Source: Pannonibacter anstelovis (GTDB lineage: Bacteria > Pseudomonadota > Alphaproteobacteria > Rhizobiales > Stappiaceae). From it: 64,000 nucleotides of DNA. The notes beneath the pieces were generated by a model. The model searched no databases. It saw only the letters and a program-made list of their open reading frames with translations, and was not told where the DNA came from. The stretch lies in contig NZ_JBAKBF010000008.1 of the NCBI RefSeq assembly GCF_036881715.1, positions 1 to 64,000 of the forward strand, in the 5' to 3' direction. Each line of letters begins with the position of its first letter. The stretch's first letter is position 1. This document shows positions 36,194 to 44,812 of this stretch, piece after piece. Position numbers and translations under genes: made by a program.

Positions 36194-37100
36194 TCTGGCG
36201 CGCCGCCCTTCGCTGCGCCAGCAACCGCTGACGCAGGATGGCGGCGTTCAACTCGCCGCCAATCAGCAGCAGCACGGCAAGTATGTAGAGAAAGACCAGC
36301 GCCGACATGACGCCGGCCAGCCCTGCATAGGTGGAGACATAATCCGCGTAGCCCGCCAGATACCAGCCGAAGACCGCGCCACACGCCACCCAGAGCACAA
36401 GCGTCAGCACCACCCCCGGCAGGGCATCCATCATGCTGCGGCGCCCGGCCGGCAGCAGCCAGTGAATGGCATAAAGACCGGCAAAGCCGAGAAAACCGGC
36501 GATGACATAGCGGGTCAGGTGCAGTTCCTGGAACACGTCCGCCAGCCCCGGAAACCACTTGAGGGCTGCCGACAGCACCAGCGGCGCAAGCACCACGAGA
36601 AAGGTGAAGGCAATCAGCGCCACCGAACCAAGGATGACAATCAGGATCGCCTGCAGCCGCAGCCAGATGAAGGACCGCGTCTCCCGCACCCGGTAGGCGC
36701 GGTTAAGCGCCAGCCGCACTGCGCTGACCCCGTTGGAGGCAAACCACAGGGCCGCAACAGCGCCAAAGGTCAAGAGGTCACCACGGCGGACCGTCAGAAC
36801 CTTGTTGATCTCATCTGCGACAGGGGCCGCAACAACCGGAGGCCAGGCATCGAAAATCAGCGCGGAGACCTGATCGGCCACGCCCGAAAGCCCCAGAAAA
36901 CCGGTCAGCGCGGCGATGAAGATCAGGAACGGAAACAGGGCCAGCAGCGTCGAGAGCGCCACATGGCTGGCCATGGCCCAGCCGTCATCCGTGTTGAAGT
37001 GGCTGACTGCATCCCACAGGATGCGAAAGCTGACGGGCAGAGGCTTTATCAGTTTCATGTCCCCGATGTGGCCCGTTTGGCGTGCAGGCGTCAAGTGCAT
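36165..37100 (-). CDS. YihY/UPF0761 (BrkB-like) membrane protein
   Basis: A 311-residue inner-membrane protein with six predicted helices. DAVSHFNTDDGWAMASHVALSTLLALFPFLIF, WFASNGVSAVRLALNRAYRV and LGVYLA-like regions match the YihY/BrkB family, whose function is not settled (once thought to be RNase BN). The start at 37100 has GGAGG five bases upstream, which beats both the inner ATG at 37058 and an 85-codon extension. It diverges from the acyl-CoA dehydrogenase gene over 128 bases. Confidence 0.9.
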   Translation of the reverse strand: MHLTPARQTGHIGDMKLIKPLPVSFRILWDAVSHFNTDDGWAMASHVALSTLLALFPFLIFIAALTGFLGLSGVADQVSALIFDAWPPVVAAPVADEINKVLTVRRGDLLTFGAVAALWFASNGVSAVRLALNRAYRVRETRSFIWLRLQAILIVILGSVALIAFTFLVVLAPLVLSAALKWFPGLADVFQELHLTRYVIAGFLGFAGLYAIHWLLPAGRRSMMDALPGVVLTLVLWVACGAVFGWYLAGYADYVSTYAGLAGVMSALVFLYILAVLLLIGGELNAAILRQRLLAQRRAARQITPGGVSGG

Positions 37101-37228
37101 GTTGCCTCCGCGGCACTGCCTGCTTGGCCGAAAGGCGTAGAGGTGCGGCCTCGACAAAGCCGCAGGTGCAGCGCAACATGCTTTCCAGAATGCGACGCAA
37201 CAAACAACAAATGCAAAGGGACGGACGG

Positions 37229-38935
37229 ATGGGCATGGCTCTGGGACACAAGACAGCCAGTGAGGCAGCCGGTGAGGGCAGTGCAGTGGAGCATCTGTTT
37301 GCGCAAACGGGAGAGGCCGTAGCCGCGCTGGACACCCTGCTGGATGCAGCGGCACGCGCCGTTCGGGCGAAGGTGACGGACGGCAAGGGTCTGTCGGCAG
37401 AGGCCATGGACCGGCACCAGCATGCCACCCACGGGCTCGCCTGGCTTGCGACCTATGTGGAGGCCCTGCGGCAGATGGATGCCTATGGCAGCCGCCTGCT
37501 GGCCGAGGGCCGGCTTGGGCGCCTGGAGGAACTGACGATACGCCTCGGCTTCAGTGAGTATCTGGCGCAGGTTCTCGGCGGCATTCCGATGAATCAGGGC
37601 GAGTTCATCCGCCTTGCCAGCCTTGGCCTTGGAGAGGCGAACACCGCCGCCCTGCGGTCCTGTTCTGCCGGACTGATTGCGCAGGGCTCCAGTCCGGAAC
37701 TGCGGGCAGAACTCGCAGAGCTCATCCGTCATCAGGAGGGTCACTCTGTCTTTGGCGACAGCGGACTTGATGAAACGCTGGAGCAGATCCGCACCGAAAT
37801 GCGCCGCTTCGCCGAGGACAAGGTGAGCCCCCATGCGCATCAGTGGCACCTCGACAATGACTATATCCCGCTCGACGTCATCAACCAGATGGCGGAACTC
37901 GGTGTCTTCGGGCTGACCATTCCGGAGGAATACGGCGGGATGGGCCTCGGCAAGCAGAGCATGGTTGTTGTCTCGGAAGAGCTGTCCCGCGCCTATATCG
38001 GCGTCGGCTCGCTCGGCACACGCTCGGAAATTGCGGCAGAGCTGATCCTGTGCGGCGGCACGGAAGAGCAGAAAGCCTATTGGCTGCCGAAGATTGCCTC
38101 CGGCGAGATCCTGCCCACCGCCGTCTTCACCGAACCCAACACTGGCTCCGACCTTGCCTCGCTGCGCACCCGCGCCGTGAAGGAAGAGGACGTGTGGAAG
38201 ATCCACGGCAACAAGACGTGGATCACCCATCCGGTGCGCGCCGACATCATGACGCTGCTGGCCCGCACCAACCCGGATGAGCCGGGCTACAAGGGCCTGT
38301 CCATGTTCATCGCCGAGAAGCCGCGCGGCTCGGATGAGGAGCCCTTCCCGGCCCCCGGCATGTCCGGCGGCGAAATCGAGGTGCTCGGCTACCGGGGCAT
38401 GAAGGAATACGAGATCGCCTTCGACGGTTTCGAGGTGAAGGCAGAAAACCTGCTCGGCGGCGAGACCGGTCAGGGCTTCAAGCAGCTGATGCAGACCTTC
38501 GAGGGCGCCCGCATCCAGACCGCCGCCCGCGCCCTTGGCGTTGCACAGGCCGCACTCGACCTGGGACTTCGCTATGCACAGGAGCGTATCCAGTTCGGCA
38601 AGCCGCTGATCAGCTTTCCGCGCGTTTCCGACAAGCTGGCGCTCATGGCAGCCGAGCTGATGCTGGCCCGCCAGCTCACCTATTTCTCCGCCGCAGAAAA
38701 GGACTCTGGCCGGCGCTGCGATCTGGAAGCGGGCATGGCCAAGCTGCTGGGCGCGCGCGTGGCTTGGGCGGCGGCGGACAATGCCCTGCAGATCCACGGC
38801 GGTAACGGCTTTGCACTGGAGTATCAGATTTCCCGCGTGCTCTGCGACGCCCGCATCCTCAACATCTTTGAGGGCGCGGCTGAAATCCAGGCGCAAGTGA
38901 TCGCCCGGCGCGTGCTGGAAACCCGGGCACTGTGA
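37229..38935 (+). CDS. mcd: Acyl-CoA dehydrogenase with N-terminal extension, probable methylsuccinyl-CoA dehydrogenase
   Basis: A 568-residue flavoprotein. Residues about 1-165 form an all-helical extension absent from ordinary acyl-CoA dehydrogenases but present in methylsuccinyl-CoA dehydrogenase (Mcd) of the ethylmalonyl-CoA pathway. The catalytic core follows with FTEPNTGSDLASLRT and the FAD region YAQERIQFGKPL, and the active-site Glu in NIFEGAAEIQ near the end. Mcd turns methylsuccinyl-CoA into mesaconyl-CoA during acetate assimilation. The start at 37229 has AAAGGGA upstream. No other pathway gene is in the window, so the substrate rests on architecture alone. Confidence 0.8.
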   Translation: MGMALGHKTASEAAGEGSAVEHLFAQTGEAVAALDTLLDAAARAVRAKVTDGKGLSAEAMDRHQHATHGLAWLATYVEALRQMDAYGSRLLAEGRLGRLEELTIRLGFSEYLAQVLGGIPMNQGEFIRLASLGLGEANTAALRSCSAGLIAQGSSPELRAELAELIRHQEGHSVFGDSGLDETLEQIRTEMRRFAEDKVSPHAHQWHLDNDYIPLDVINQMAELGVFGLTIPEEYGGMGLGKQSMVVVSEELSRAYIGVGSLGTRSEIAAELILCGGTEEQKAYWLPKIASGEILPTAVFTEPNTGSDLASLRTRAVKEEDVWKIHGNKTWITHPVRADIMTLLARTNPDEPGYKGLSMFIAEKPRGSDEEPFPAPGMSGGEIEVLGYRGMKEYEIAFDGFEVKAENLLGGETGQGFKQLMQTFEGARIQTAARALGVAQAALDLGLRYAQERIQFGKPLISFPRVSDKLALMAAELMLARQLTYFSAAEKDSGRRCDLEAGMAKLLGARVAWAAADNALQIHGGNGFALEYQISRVLCDARILNIFEGAAEIQAQVIARRVLETRAL

Positions 38936-38975
38936 CAGACTGAAGCGGTTGCCTCCCAGTACCAAACACACTTCA

Positions 38976-39010
38976 GGCCGCTGACCGGAAATCCGGCAGC
39001 GGCCCCTTTG
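38976..39010. terminator. Terminator between mcd and the TetR gene
   Basis: Nested stems GGCCGCTG/CAGCGGCC and CCGGA/TCCGG with a two-base loop, followed by CCTTTGTT on the plus strand. It lies between convergent genes. Confidence 0.7.
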
Positions 39011-39026
39011 TTCACGCCTCTCCCTG

Positions 39027-39632
39027 TCAGAGCAGGCGTGCCAGAAGCCCTTGCATAAGTTCGGTCTGCTGAATTTCGTCTGTGATATGACAAAGATTGA
39101 AACCAACGATGACGTGGTAATAGAAAGCCATCACACCCTGGGTCAGCACGGTCACCTCAGCTCCAGGACGCAGAGCGCCCCGCTCTGCCAGCACGCTCAG
39201 GGCGCGGCGGATTTCGGCCTCCATGCCAGAACAGGCCTCGATGAACTGCCGCGTATGCGGACCATCCTTCAGGGTCGACTGGATCAGAAGCAAACGCGCG
39301 AAGTCAGGGTCTTCGCGGTACAGCGCGAGCCAAGGCGAAAGCAGCGCCAGGATTTCCTTGCACGCATCGTTCCGTTGAGGATCAGCAGCAAGAGCATCGA
39401 CGGTCTGGCGCAAATCTGTGGCCAGCGCCTCAAGTTGGCTAAGATGAAGGGCAATCAATAGGCTCGTCTTGCCGTCGAAATGGGCGAAGACCGTCGCTTT
39501 GGCAACGCCCGCCCGCATTGCAATCGCCTCCACACTCGTGGCCTCGAAGCTCTGTTCAGCGACCAATTCCTGCGCCGCCTCAAGGATTCGTCTGTGCGTT
39601 TCGACTGTGCGCTGCTGGCGGCGTCCTGCCAT
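39027..39632 (-). CDS. TetR/AcrR family transcriptional regulator
   Basis: A 201-residue repressor. The helix-turn-helix is at about residues 12-55 (RILEAAQELVAEQSFEATSVEAIAMRAGVAKATVFAHF), followed by a variable ligand domain. It diverges from the quinone oxidoreductase gene. The region between holds two copies of TTGACCACGGTCAA, the probable operators, so it should repress both itself and its neighbour. The effector is likely a quinone or electrophile, which is inference from the target gene. Confidence 0.94.
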   Translation of the reverse strand: MAGRRQQRTVETHRRILEAAQELVAEQSFEATSVEAIAMRAGVAKATVFAHFDGKTSLLIALHLSQLEALATDLRQTVDALAADPQRNDACKEILALLSPWLALYREDPDFARLLLIQSTLKDGPHTRQFIEACSGMEAEIRRALSVLAERGALRPGAEVTVLTQGVMAFYYHVIVGFNLCHITDEIQQTELMQGLLARLL

Positions 39633-39679
39633 TCCTGTCCTGCCGTTTCAATTCGCGTGCCGGTTCGGCGGCCCATTTA

Positions 39680-39693
39680 TTGACCACGGTCAA
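39680..39693. promoter_or_regulatory. TetR operator, copy 1
   Basis: TTGACCACGGTCAA, a 14-base inverted repeat with arms TTGACC and GGTCAA, 47 bases upstream of the TetR start. It is preceded by TTTA, mirrored by TAAA after copy 2. Confidence 0.75.
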
Positions 39694-39710
39694 AGTATCA
39701 TCTAAAGAAA

Positions 39711-39724
39711 TTGACCACGGTCAA
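39711..39724. promoter_or_regulatory. TetR operator, copy 2
   Basis: An identical TTGACCACGGTCAA placed 31 bases centre to centre from copy 1, about three helical turns, so both dimers would bind the same face of DNA. It lies 42 bases upstream of the oxidoreductase start. Confidence 0.75.
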
Positions 39725-39766
39725 TAAATGACGGCCTAGCCGTTGCAGCATGCCATGGAGGAACAA

Positions 39767-40345
39767 TTGACAAAGCGGATCCTCATCCTGATTGGACATC
39801 CGGGAGAAACCAGTTTCACGGCATCGCTGGCACAAGCCTATGCCGAGGGCGCCAGGACAAAAGGCCATGAAGTCCGGATCATGGCACTTGCAGACATGCA
39901 GTTCGACCCGAACCTGGCCGGCGGTTACAACAGTATTCAGGCGCTGGAGCCCGGCCTTGTCACATTCCAAGAGGCGGTGACCTGGTGCAATCACCTTGCT
40001 ATCGCCCATCCGCTTTGGTGGGGCATGATGCCGGCAAAGCTCAAAGGACTGTTCGACCGGGCCTTCCTTCCCGGATTTGCCTTCAAGTATCTCGAAACCA
40101 GCCCCTTTCCGGCTCAACTGCTCAAGGGCCGGAGCGCCGAAGTGCTGGTGGCCGCAGATACACCTGTCTGGTGGCTCTATCTTGTCTATCGCGCGGGCGG
40201 ATACAGGGCATTGAAGAGACAGATCCTCGGCTTTTGCGGATTCAGCCCTGTGAAGTTCCGTACCTTTGCGCCAGTGCGTGGATCTTCTCTCGAAAAGCGC
40301 CAGTCGTGGCTGGACGAAGCCCGAAAGCTTGGGGCGAAGAACTGA
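39767..40345 (+). CDS. NAD(P)H:quinone oxidoreductase, flavodoxin fold
   Basis: A 192-residue flavoprotein of the NQO1/MdaB group. RILILIGHPGETSFTASLAQAY is the FMN/FAD phosphate loop, HPLWWGMMPAKLKGLFDRAFLPGFAF the conserved quinone-reductase block. It should reduce quinones by two electrons and so limit radical damage. GGAGGA lies five bases before a TTG at 39767, which I take as the start; ATG 39755 upstream overlaps that site and lacks one of its own. Control is probably by the divergent TetR protein. Confidence 0.88.
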   Translation: MTKRILILIGHPGETSFTASLAQAYAEGARTKGHEVRIMALADMQFDPNLAGGYNSIQALEPGLVTFQEAVTWCNHLAIAHPLWWGMMPAKLKGLFDRAFLPGFAFKYLETSPFPAQLLKGRSAEVLVAADTPVWWLYLVYRAGGYRALKRQILGFCGFSPVKFRTFAPVRGSSLEKRQSWLDEARKLGAKN

Positions 40346-40468
40346 GCCGGTTGCAGGCGTCGCAGCACATTCCCATATGTTTGGCTCTAAGGCAGTTCAT
40401 AAGGACAAGCAATCAGGCGCAGGATAGGCGAAGCCCACGGCCATTCCGGCCAAAAAGGAGATTCCATC

Positions 40469-40858
40469 GTGAGCGCACGTGTTGACGATTTCGGCTTTGA
40501 TCCGGAAATCCTTGGACCGGAGCTGGGCACGGACGAGCAGAAATCCCGCCGCATCCGGGAGAAGTTGCAGGAAACGCTGCGCAAGGCGGCCCGGCAAGTG
40601 CCCTTCATGGAAGATGTGGTGGCCGCCTATTTCTGCGCGCTTGATCCGGCAACCCCGCGCAAAGTGCGCGCCACATTGCTGGCGGCACTGGCCTATTTCG
40701 TTCTGCCGCTGGACGTGGTGCCGGATTTTATCCTCGGCATCGGCTTTGGCGACGATGCCACCGTGCTGATGGGCGCCATCGCCATGGTGCGCGCCCACAT
40801 GCGGCCCGAGCACAGCCAGGCCGCAAAGGAAGTGCTGGCAGGCGACAAGAAGCTCTAA
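40469..40858 (+). CDS. YkvA/DUF1232 family protein
   Basis: A 129-residue protein with the DUF1232 core AYFVLPLDVVPDFILGIGFGDDATVL (about 75-105), a short hydrophobic segment thought to be a re-entrant or membrane helix. Function is unknown. The start is GTG 40469 with AAAGGAG eight bases upstream, a strong site. It lies 123 bases after the oxidoreductase gene and may or may not be in its transcript. Confidence 0.88.
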   Translation: MSARVDDFGFDPEILGPELGTDEQKSRRIREKLQETLRKAARQVPFMEDVVAAYFCALDPATPRKVRATLLAALAYFVLPLDVVPDFILGIGFGDDATVLMGAIAMVRAHMRPEHSQAAKEVLAGDKKL

Positions 40859-40895
40859 TCATGAGGCTGGCAATTCTGGTCAGCAGGCCGGAGTT

Positions 40896-41348
40896 TCAAC
40901 CAGACCTGTCTGCCGGGCTCCTCCAGCAGCCTGACGTGCGCCCGGCAATCAGCCAGTAGATGATGCCGCCGACAAAGCCGGCAGCCAGCGCCACTGTGGT
41001 GCCCGGCAGCCATCCGGCATGACCATTACTGATCATGGCACTATCCCCCATGATCCAGAGCCCTGCTGCAATCACTCCTGCCAGCCCCACATGATAGACA
41101 GCACTGCGCAGCCGCAGGATTTCGGCAAGGGCAATGGCGATAAAAGAAGGCGCAAAGGCCAGCGCCCCCAGAAAAGCCGCGGAGACAAGCGCCGTGCCGG
41201 TCACTGCTCCGGCCATCACCGGATCCTGCAGAGCAAACACGTCCCGGAAAAATCCGAAGGCCAGGAAGCCCGCGGCCCCCAGCAGCCCCAGAATGAAACC
41301 GGTCACGGCCTTTACCGCCTGCAGCACCAGCAAACCGCCGTCAATCAT
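40896..41348 (-). CDS. Small membrane protein of unknown function
   Basis: About 150 residues with four hydrophobic segments (near 5-30, 43-75, 83-103 and 115-138). I do not recognise a family with certainty. The open frame continues 98 codons upstream, but that part overlaps thpR and has an arginine-, proline- and serine-rich composition, so I start at ATG 41348 just after thpR. No strong ribosome binding site is seen. It may be in one transcript with thpR. The C-terminal YWLIAGR followed by a polar tail may mark the cytoplasmic end. Confidence 0.6.
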   Translation of the reverse strand: MIDGGLLVLQAVKAVTGFILGLLGAAGFLAFGFFRDVFALQDPVMAGAVTGTALVSAAFLGALAFAPSFIAIALAEILRLRSAVYHVGLAGVIAAGLWIMGDSAMISNGHAGWLPGTTVALAAGFVGGIIYWLIAGRTSGCWRSPADRSG

Positions 41349-41427
41349 ACCGTCTATCCATGCCAAAAACGGTCCCAGCCTGCTCCGCCACCTGGCCCGT
41401 TTCAAGGCAGGGCAGTTGCCATGCCCC

Positions 41428-41964
41428 TCACGCGGCCAGCGGGAAAGCCTCTTCGACAAGATAGGGCCCGCCACCGATGCTGGCGCGGGAGGAGAACAGC
41501 ACAAAGCGGCCGGCAAGGAAAGTTGACGCCTGAAAGCTCCCGCGCTCGGCCAGCCAGCGTGCAACGTCGGCGTTGCTCGCCGTCTTGCAGCGGGCGATGG
41601 TGACATGCGGCATGTATTTGCGCCGCTCCGGTGGCAGCCCAAGCCTTTGCAGGATACGCTCCTGCTCCGCCTGAAGCTCGGCCAGCTGGGCAGATGGCTC
41701 TACCCGCGCCCAGACCGAATGCGGCTTGCCATTGCCGAAGGAACCAAGGCCGTTGAGCCGGATCTCTATCGGGTCGCGCCTTATGCGCGAAAGGGCATCA
41801 GCCACGTCATCAGCCGTGCGGTCGTCAATGTCACCGATGAAGCGCAAGGTGATGTGATAGTTTTCAGGATCAATCCAGCGGGCGCCCCGGAGGCCTCCGC
41901 GGAGCATGGACAGGTGCAGGCCGGTTTGGGCCGGAATTTCGAGACCTGTAAACAATCGCGGCAT
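41428..41964 (-). CDS. thpR: RNA 2',3'-cyclic phosphodiesterase (2H phosphoesterase)
   Basis: A 178-residue enzyme with the two HxT motifs of the 2H superfamily: YHITLRFIG near residue 39 and PHVTIARCK near 125. Bacterial members open 2',3'-cyclic RNA ends, and some ligate tRNA halves in vitro. The start at 41964 (MPRLFTGLEIP) is supported by GGAGGG nine bases upstream; the 41-codon longer frame is rejected. The small membrane protein gene follows 79 bases later. Confidence 0.92.
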   Translation of the reverse strand: MPRLFTGLEIPAQTGLHLSMLRGGLRGARWIDPENYHITLRFIGDIDDRTADDVADALSRIRRDPIEIRLNGLGSFGNGKPHSVWARVEPSAQLAELQAEQERILQRLGLPPERRKYMPHVTIARCKTASNADVARWLAERGSFQASTFLAGRFVLFSSRASIGGGPYLVEEAFPLAA

Positions 41965-42145
41965 CGGGCAACCCTCCGCTGTCGCTGGTCCCTCCATCAG
42001 GGGACATCTTGCCGCACTGCGCAAGGAAATTCGCAAAGGCCTTGAAAAGACGAGGCTTTGCACGGCCAAAATGAAACGCGGCGCCAATGGCGCCGCGCAA
42101 CAGGTTGATTCGCCCGCAATTCTGCCGTTACGGCAGATATCCAGA

Positions 42146-43198
42146 TCAGGGCGATGTGTTGCCGTGCATCTGGTGCAGCAGGTCGATCTTCTCGATGAGT
42201 TCCGGCGAAAGCTTCACATCCGCCGCACCAATGGCAACCTGCAACTGCGCCATAGAGGTGGCACCGATGATCACCGAGGTCATGAAGCTGCGGGTCAGCG
42301 GGAAGGCGATGGCGAGCTGGGCCGGATCCATGCCGGCTGAGCGGGCAAGCTCTACATAGGCCCGGATGGCCTCTTCCGCACCCGGCTTCTCATAGCGCTG
42401 CAGGCGGTTGTAGAGCTGCTTGCGCGATCCGGCAGGCAGCGCACCATCCAGATACTTGCCCGTCAGCGCACCCTGCGCCAGCGGCGAGTAGCCGAGAAGA
42501 CCCACGTCCTCGCGCAAGGATACTTCCGCCAGCCCCGTCTCGAAGGTTCGGTTCAGCATGTTGTAGGCGTTCTGGATCGACACCGGCCGGGCAAGACCTT
42601 CGGTCTCCGCCAGCTTCAGATAGGTCATCGTGCCCCAGGCGCTTTCGTTCGACAGCCCGATGTGGCGTACCTTGCCTTCCTTGACCAGCTCGCTCAGGGC
42701 AGCCAGCGTCTCCGCAATCGGCGTTTCATCGGGCGCGGGCGCCGGATCATTCCAGCGGGTGGGGTTGGAGCCGAAGCCGGGGACCGTGCGGTCCGGCCAG
42801 TGCACCTGATAGAGATCGACGTAATCGGTCTGCAGGTTGTTCAGGCTGCGCTCGATCGCCTCACGGATCTGCGGGCGGGTGAGGCGCACCTCTTCACCGG
42901 ACTTGCGGTAGTAAGTGCTGTCCGAACGGCCCGCCACCTTGGTGGCCAGAACGATCTTGTCCCGGTTGCCGCGCGCCTTCAGCCAGGTGCCGATGATGCG
43001 CTCGGTCCGCCCCTGCGTCTCGCCGCTGGGCGGGATCGGATACATCTCGGCGGTGTCGAAGAAGTTGACGCCATGGTCCAGCGCATAGTCGAGCTGGGCA
43101 TGACCTTCAGCCTCGGTGTTCTGCTCGCCAAAGGTCATGGTGCCAAGGCAGATCGAGCTGACCATGATATCCGTGCGGCCAAGACGGCGTTGATCCAT
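42146..43198 (-). CDS. Aldo/keto reductase, Tas-like
   Basis: A 350-residue NADP-dependent oxidoreductase of the AKR superfamily. The catalytic tetrad is seen: Asp and Tyr in FFDTAEMYP, Lys in LATKVAG and His in YQVHWPD. The long insert PPSGETQGRTERIIG and DRTVPGFGSNPTRW resemble E. coli Tas and its relatives. Physiological substrate unknown. It is followed by a 181-base gap before thpR and preceded by the esterase gene on the same strand. Confidence 0.93.
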   Translation of the reverse strand: MDQRRLGRTDIMVSSICLGTMTFGEQNTEAEGHAQLDYALDHGVNFFDTAEMYPIPPSGETQGRTERIIGTWLKARGNRDKIVLATKVAGRSDSTYYRKSGEEVRLTRPQIREAIERSLNNLQTDYVDLYQVHWPDRTVPGFGSNPTRWNDPAPAPDETPIAETLAALSELVKEGKVRHIGLSNESAWGTMTYLKLAETEGLARPVSIQNAYNMLNRTFETGLAEVSLREDVGLLGYSPLAQGALTGKYLDGALPAGSRKQLYNRLQRYEKPGAEEAIRAYVELARSAGMDPAQLAIAFPLTRSFMTSVIIGATSMAQLQVAIGAADVKLSPELIEKIDLLHQMHGNTSP

Positions 43199-43302
43199 CG
43201 GAGCATCCCTCGTGTTTCGAAAGGTCTTTTTTCAAGACGTTGTTCAAGACAATGTGGCAGGCGCGGCAAGCCGCGAAAGGCGGGACCCGGCGGGACAGAA
43301 GG

Positions 43303-43944
43303 TTACTTCTGCCGGGCGCGGGCAACGAGATCCTGCACGAGGGGTAGCACATTGGCAACGATGACCGAAACCCCTTCCCCCGTGGGGTGCATGCCGTCAG
43401 CCAGATTGAGCTCCGGCTTCATCGCCACGCCTTCGAGGAAAAACGGATAGAGCAGCGCATCGTTGGCCTTTGCCACATCCGCGAAGATCGGGTCGAAGGC
43501 GGCGGCATAATCCTCGCCCAGATTGCGCGGCGCCAGCATGCCGGCCACCAGCACCTCGACACCCCGCTCCCGCAGGCGGGAGACGATAGCCTCGATGTTC
43601 TTGCGGGTGGCTGCCGGATCAACGCCGCGCAGGGCATCGTTGGCGCCCAGTTCCACGATCACCGCATCCGCATCCGGCGGCACGGACCAGTCGAGCCGCG
43701 ACAGGCCGCCGGAGGACGTGTCACCCGAGACGCCCGCATTGATCACGGTGACGTTCTCACCCTTCTCCCTCAGCGCCTTTTCCAGCTGCACGGGAAAGGC
43801 CTCGTCGGGGGCAAGCTGGTAGCCGGCCGACAGGCTGTCCCCGAGCACAACAATCTTCACAGGTTCGTCATTGGCCAGGGCAGCGCCTGAAGAAAGGCTT
43901 GCGGACAAGGCGATTGCGACAAACAGATACACAAACTTGAACAT
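43303..43944 (-). CDS. tesA: SGNH arylesterase / lysophospholipase, TesA-like
   Basis: A 213-residue periplasmic esterase. A signal peptide covers residues 1-25 (ending SGAALAND). Block I GDSLSAGYQL holds the nucleophile, block III is ELGANDALRG and block V DGMHPTGEG has the catalytic Asp and His. E. coli TesA is a thioesterase, protease I and lysophospholipase. The gene diverges from an ABC ATPase/permease pair exactly as tesA-ybbA-ybbP does in E. coli. The start at 43944 gives the best signal peptide. Confidence 0.92.
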   Translation of the reverse strand: MFKFVYLFVAIALSASLSSGAALANDEPVKIVVLGDSLSAGYQLAPDEAFPVQLEKALREKGENVTVINAGVSGDTSSGGLSRLDWSVPPDADAVIVELGANDALRGVDPAATRKNIEAIVSRLRERGVEVLVAGMLAPRNLGEDYAAAFDPIFADVAKANDALLYPFFLEGVAMKPELNLADGMHPTGEGVSVIVANVLPLVQDLVARARQK

Positions 43945-44104
43945 GGCGGTCTGGATCACTCCGTGACAGGGCCCCATATGCACCCGGAAAACCCGCAGTC
44001 AGCGGGATCATACTTTTTGTTGCCCGATGGGGCTGGCACCGCAGTGAAATGGCAGCGGAGCCGCTTGGATCCCATCCCGGCACCCAACCTATATAGGGTC
44101 ACAC

Positions 44105-44812
44105 ATGACGACTGGACCAGCCATTGCGCTCAAGGGAGTTCACCTCAGTCTCGGCGACGGCGCAGGCCGGGTTCACATTCTCAAGGGTGTCGATCTGGAA
44201 ATCGAGGCTGGCAGCTCCACCGGTCTGGTTGGCCCGTCGGGCTCCGGAAAGTCCACGCTGCTGATGGTGATGGCCGGGCTGGAGCGCGCCGACAAGGGCT
44301 CGGTCATTGTCGCGGGCTCCGAGCTGACGCCGCTGAGCGAGGATCAGCTCGCCCGCTTCCGTGGCCGCAATGTCGGCATCATCTTCCAGTCCTTCCATCT
44401 GGTGCCCAACATGACGGCGCTGGAAAATGTCGCCGTGCCGCTGGAACTTGCCGGCGACCCCAAGGCCTTCGACAAGGCCCGCGCAGAGCTTGAAGCCGTG
44501 GGTCTCGGCCACCGCCTCTCCCACTATCCGGCGCAGATGTCTGGCGGCGAACAACAGCGCGTCGCCGTCGCACGGGCGCTGGTGGTGGAGCCGGAAATCC
44601 TCATCGCCGACGAGCCCACCGGCAACCTGGATGCCGCGACTGGCGAGCAAATCGTCGAGCTGATGTTTGCAGCCATCGCCCGCCGCCGTACCACGCTGGT
44701 GCTGGTGACCCATGACCCGGCGCTGGCCGAACGCTGCGACCGGGTGGTGCGGATGCGCTCCGGCCAGGTGGAGGAGGAGCATCACACCTCCCCGGCGGAG
44801 GCCCGCGCATGA
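44105..44812 (+). CDS. ybbA: ABC transporter ATPase, YbbA/LolD type
   Basis: A 235-residue ATPase with Walker A GPSGSGKST, the signature MSGGEQQRVAVARAL and Walker B ILIADEPTGNLD. The family is MacB/LolD-like and works with FtsX-type permeases that act mechanically on the periplasmic side. It overlaps the permease start by four bases (ATGA) and diverges from tesA by 160 bases. The true role of YbbAP is not settled; a lipid or quorum-related role has been proposed for the group. Confidence 0.93.
   Translation: MTTGPAIALKGVHLSLGDGAGRVHILKGVDLEIEAGSSTGLVGPSGSGKSTLLMVMAGLERADKGSVIVAGSELTPLSEDQLARFRGRNVGIIFQSFHLVPNMTALENVAVPLELAGDPKAFDKARAELEAVGLGHRLSHYPAQMSGGEQQRVAVARALVVEPEILIADEPTGNLDAATGEQIVELMFAAIARRRTTLVLVTHDPALAERCDRVVRMRSGQVEEEHHTSPAEARA

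Noticed and set aside
37091..39106. A 671-codon minus-strand frame over mcd
   Set aside because: Shadow of the acyl-CoA dehydrogenase gene; it also crosses the mcd/TetR terminator.
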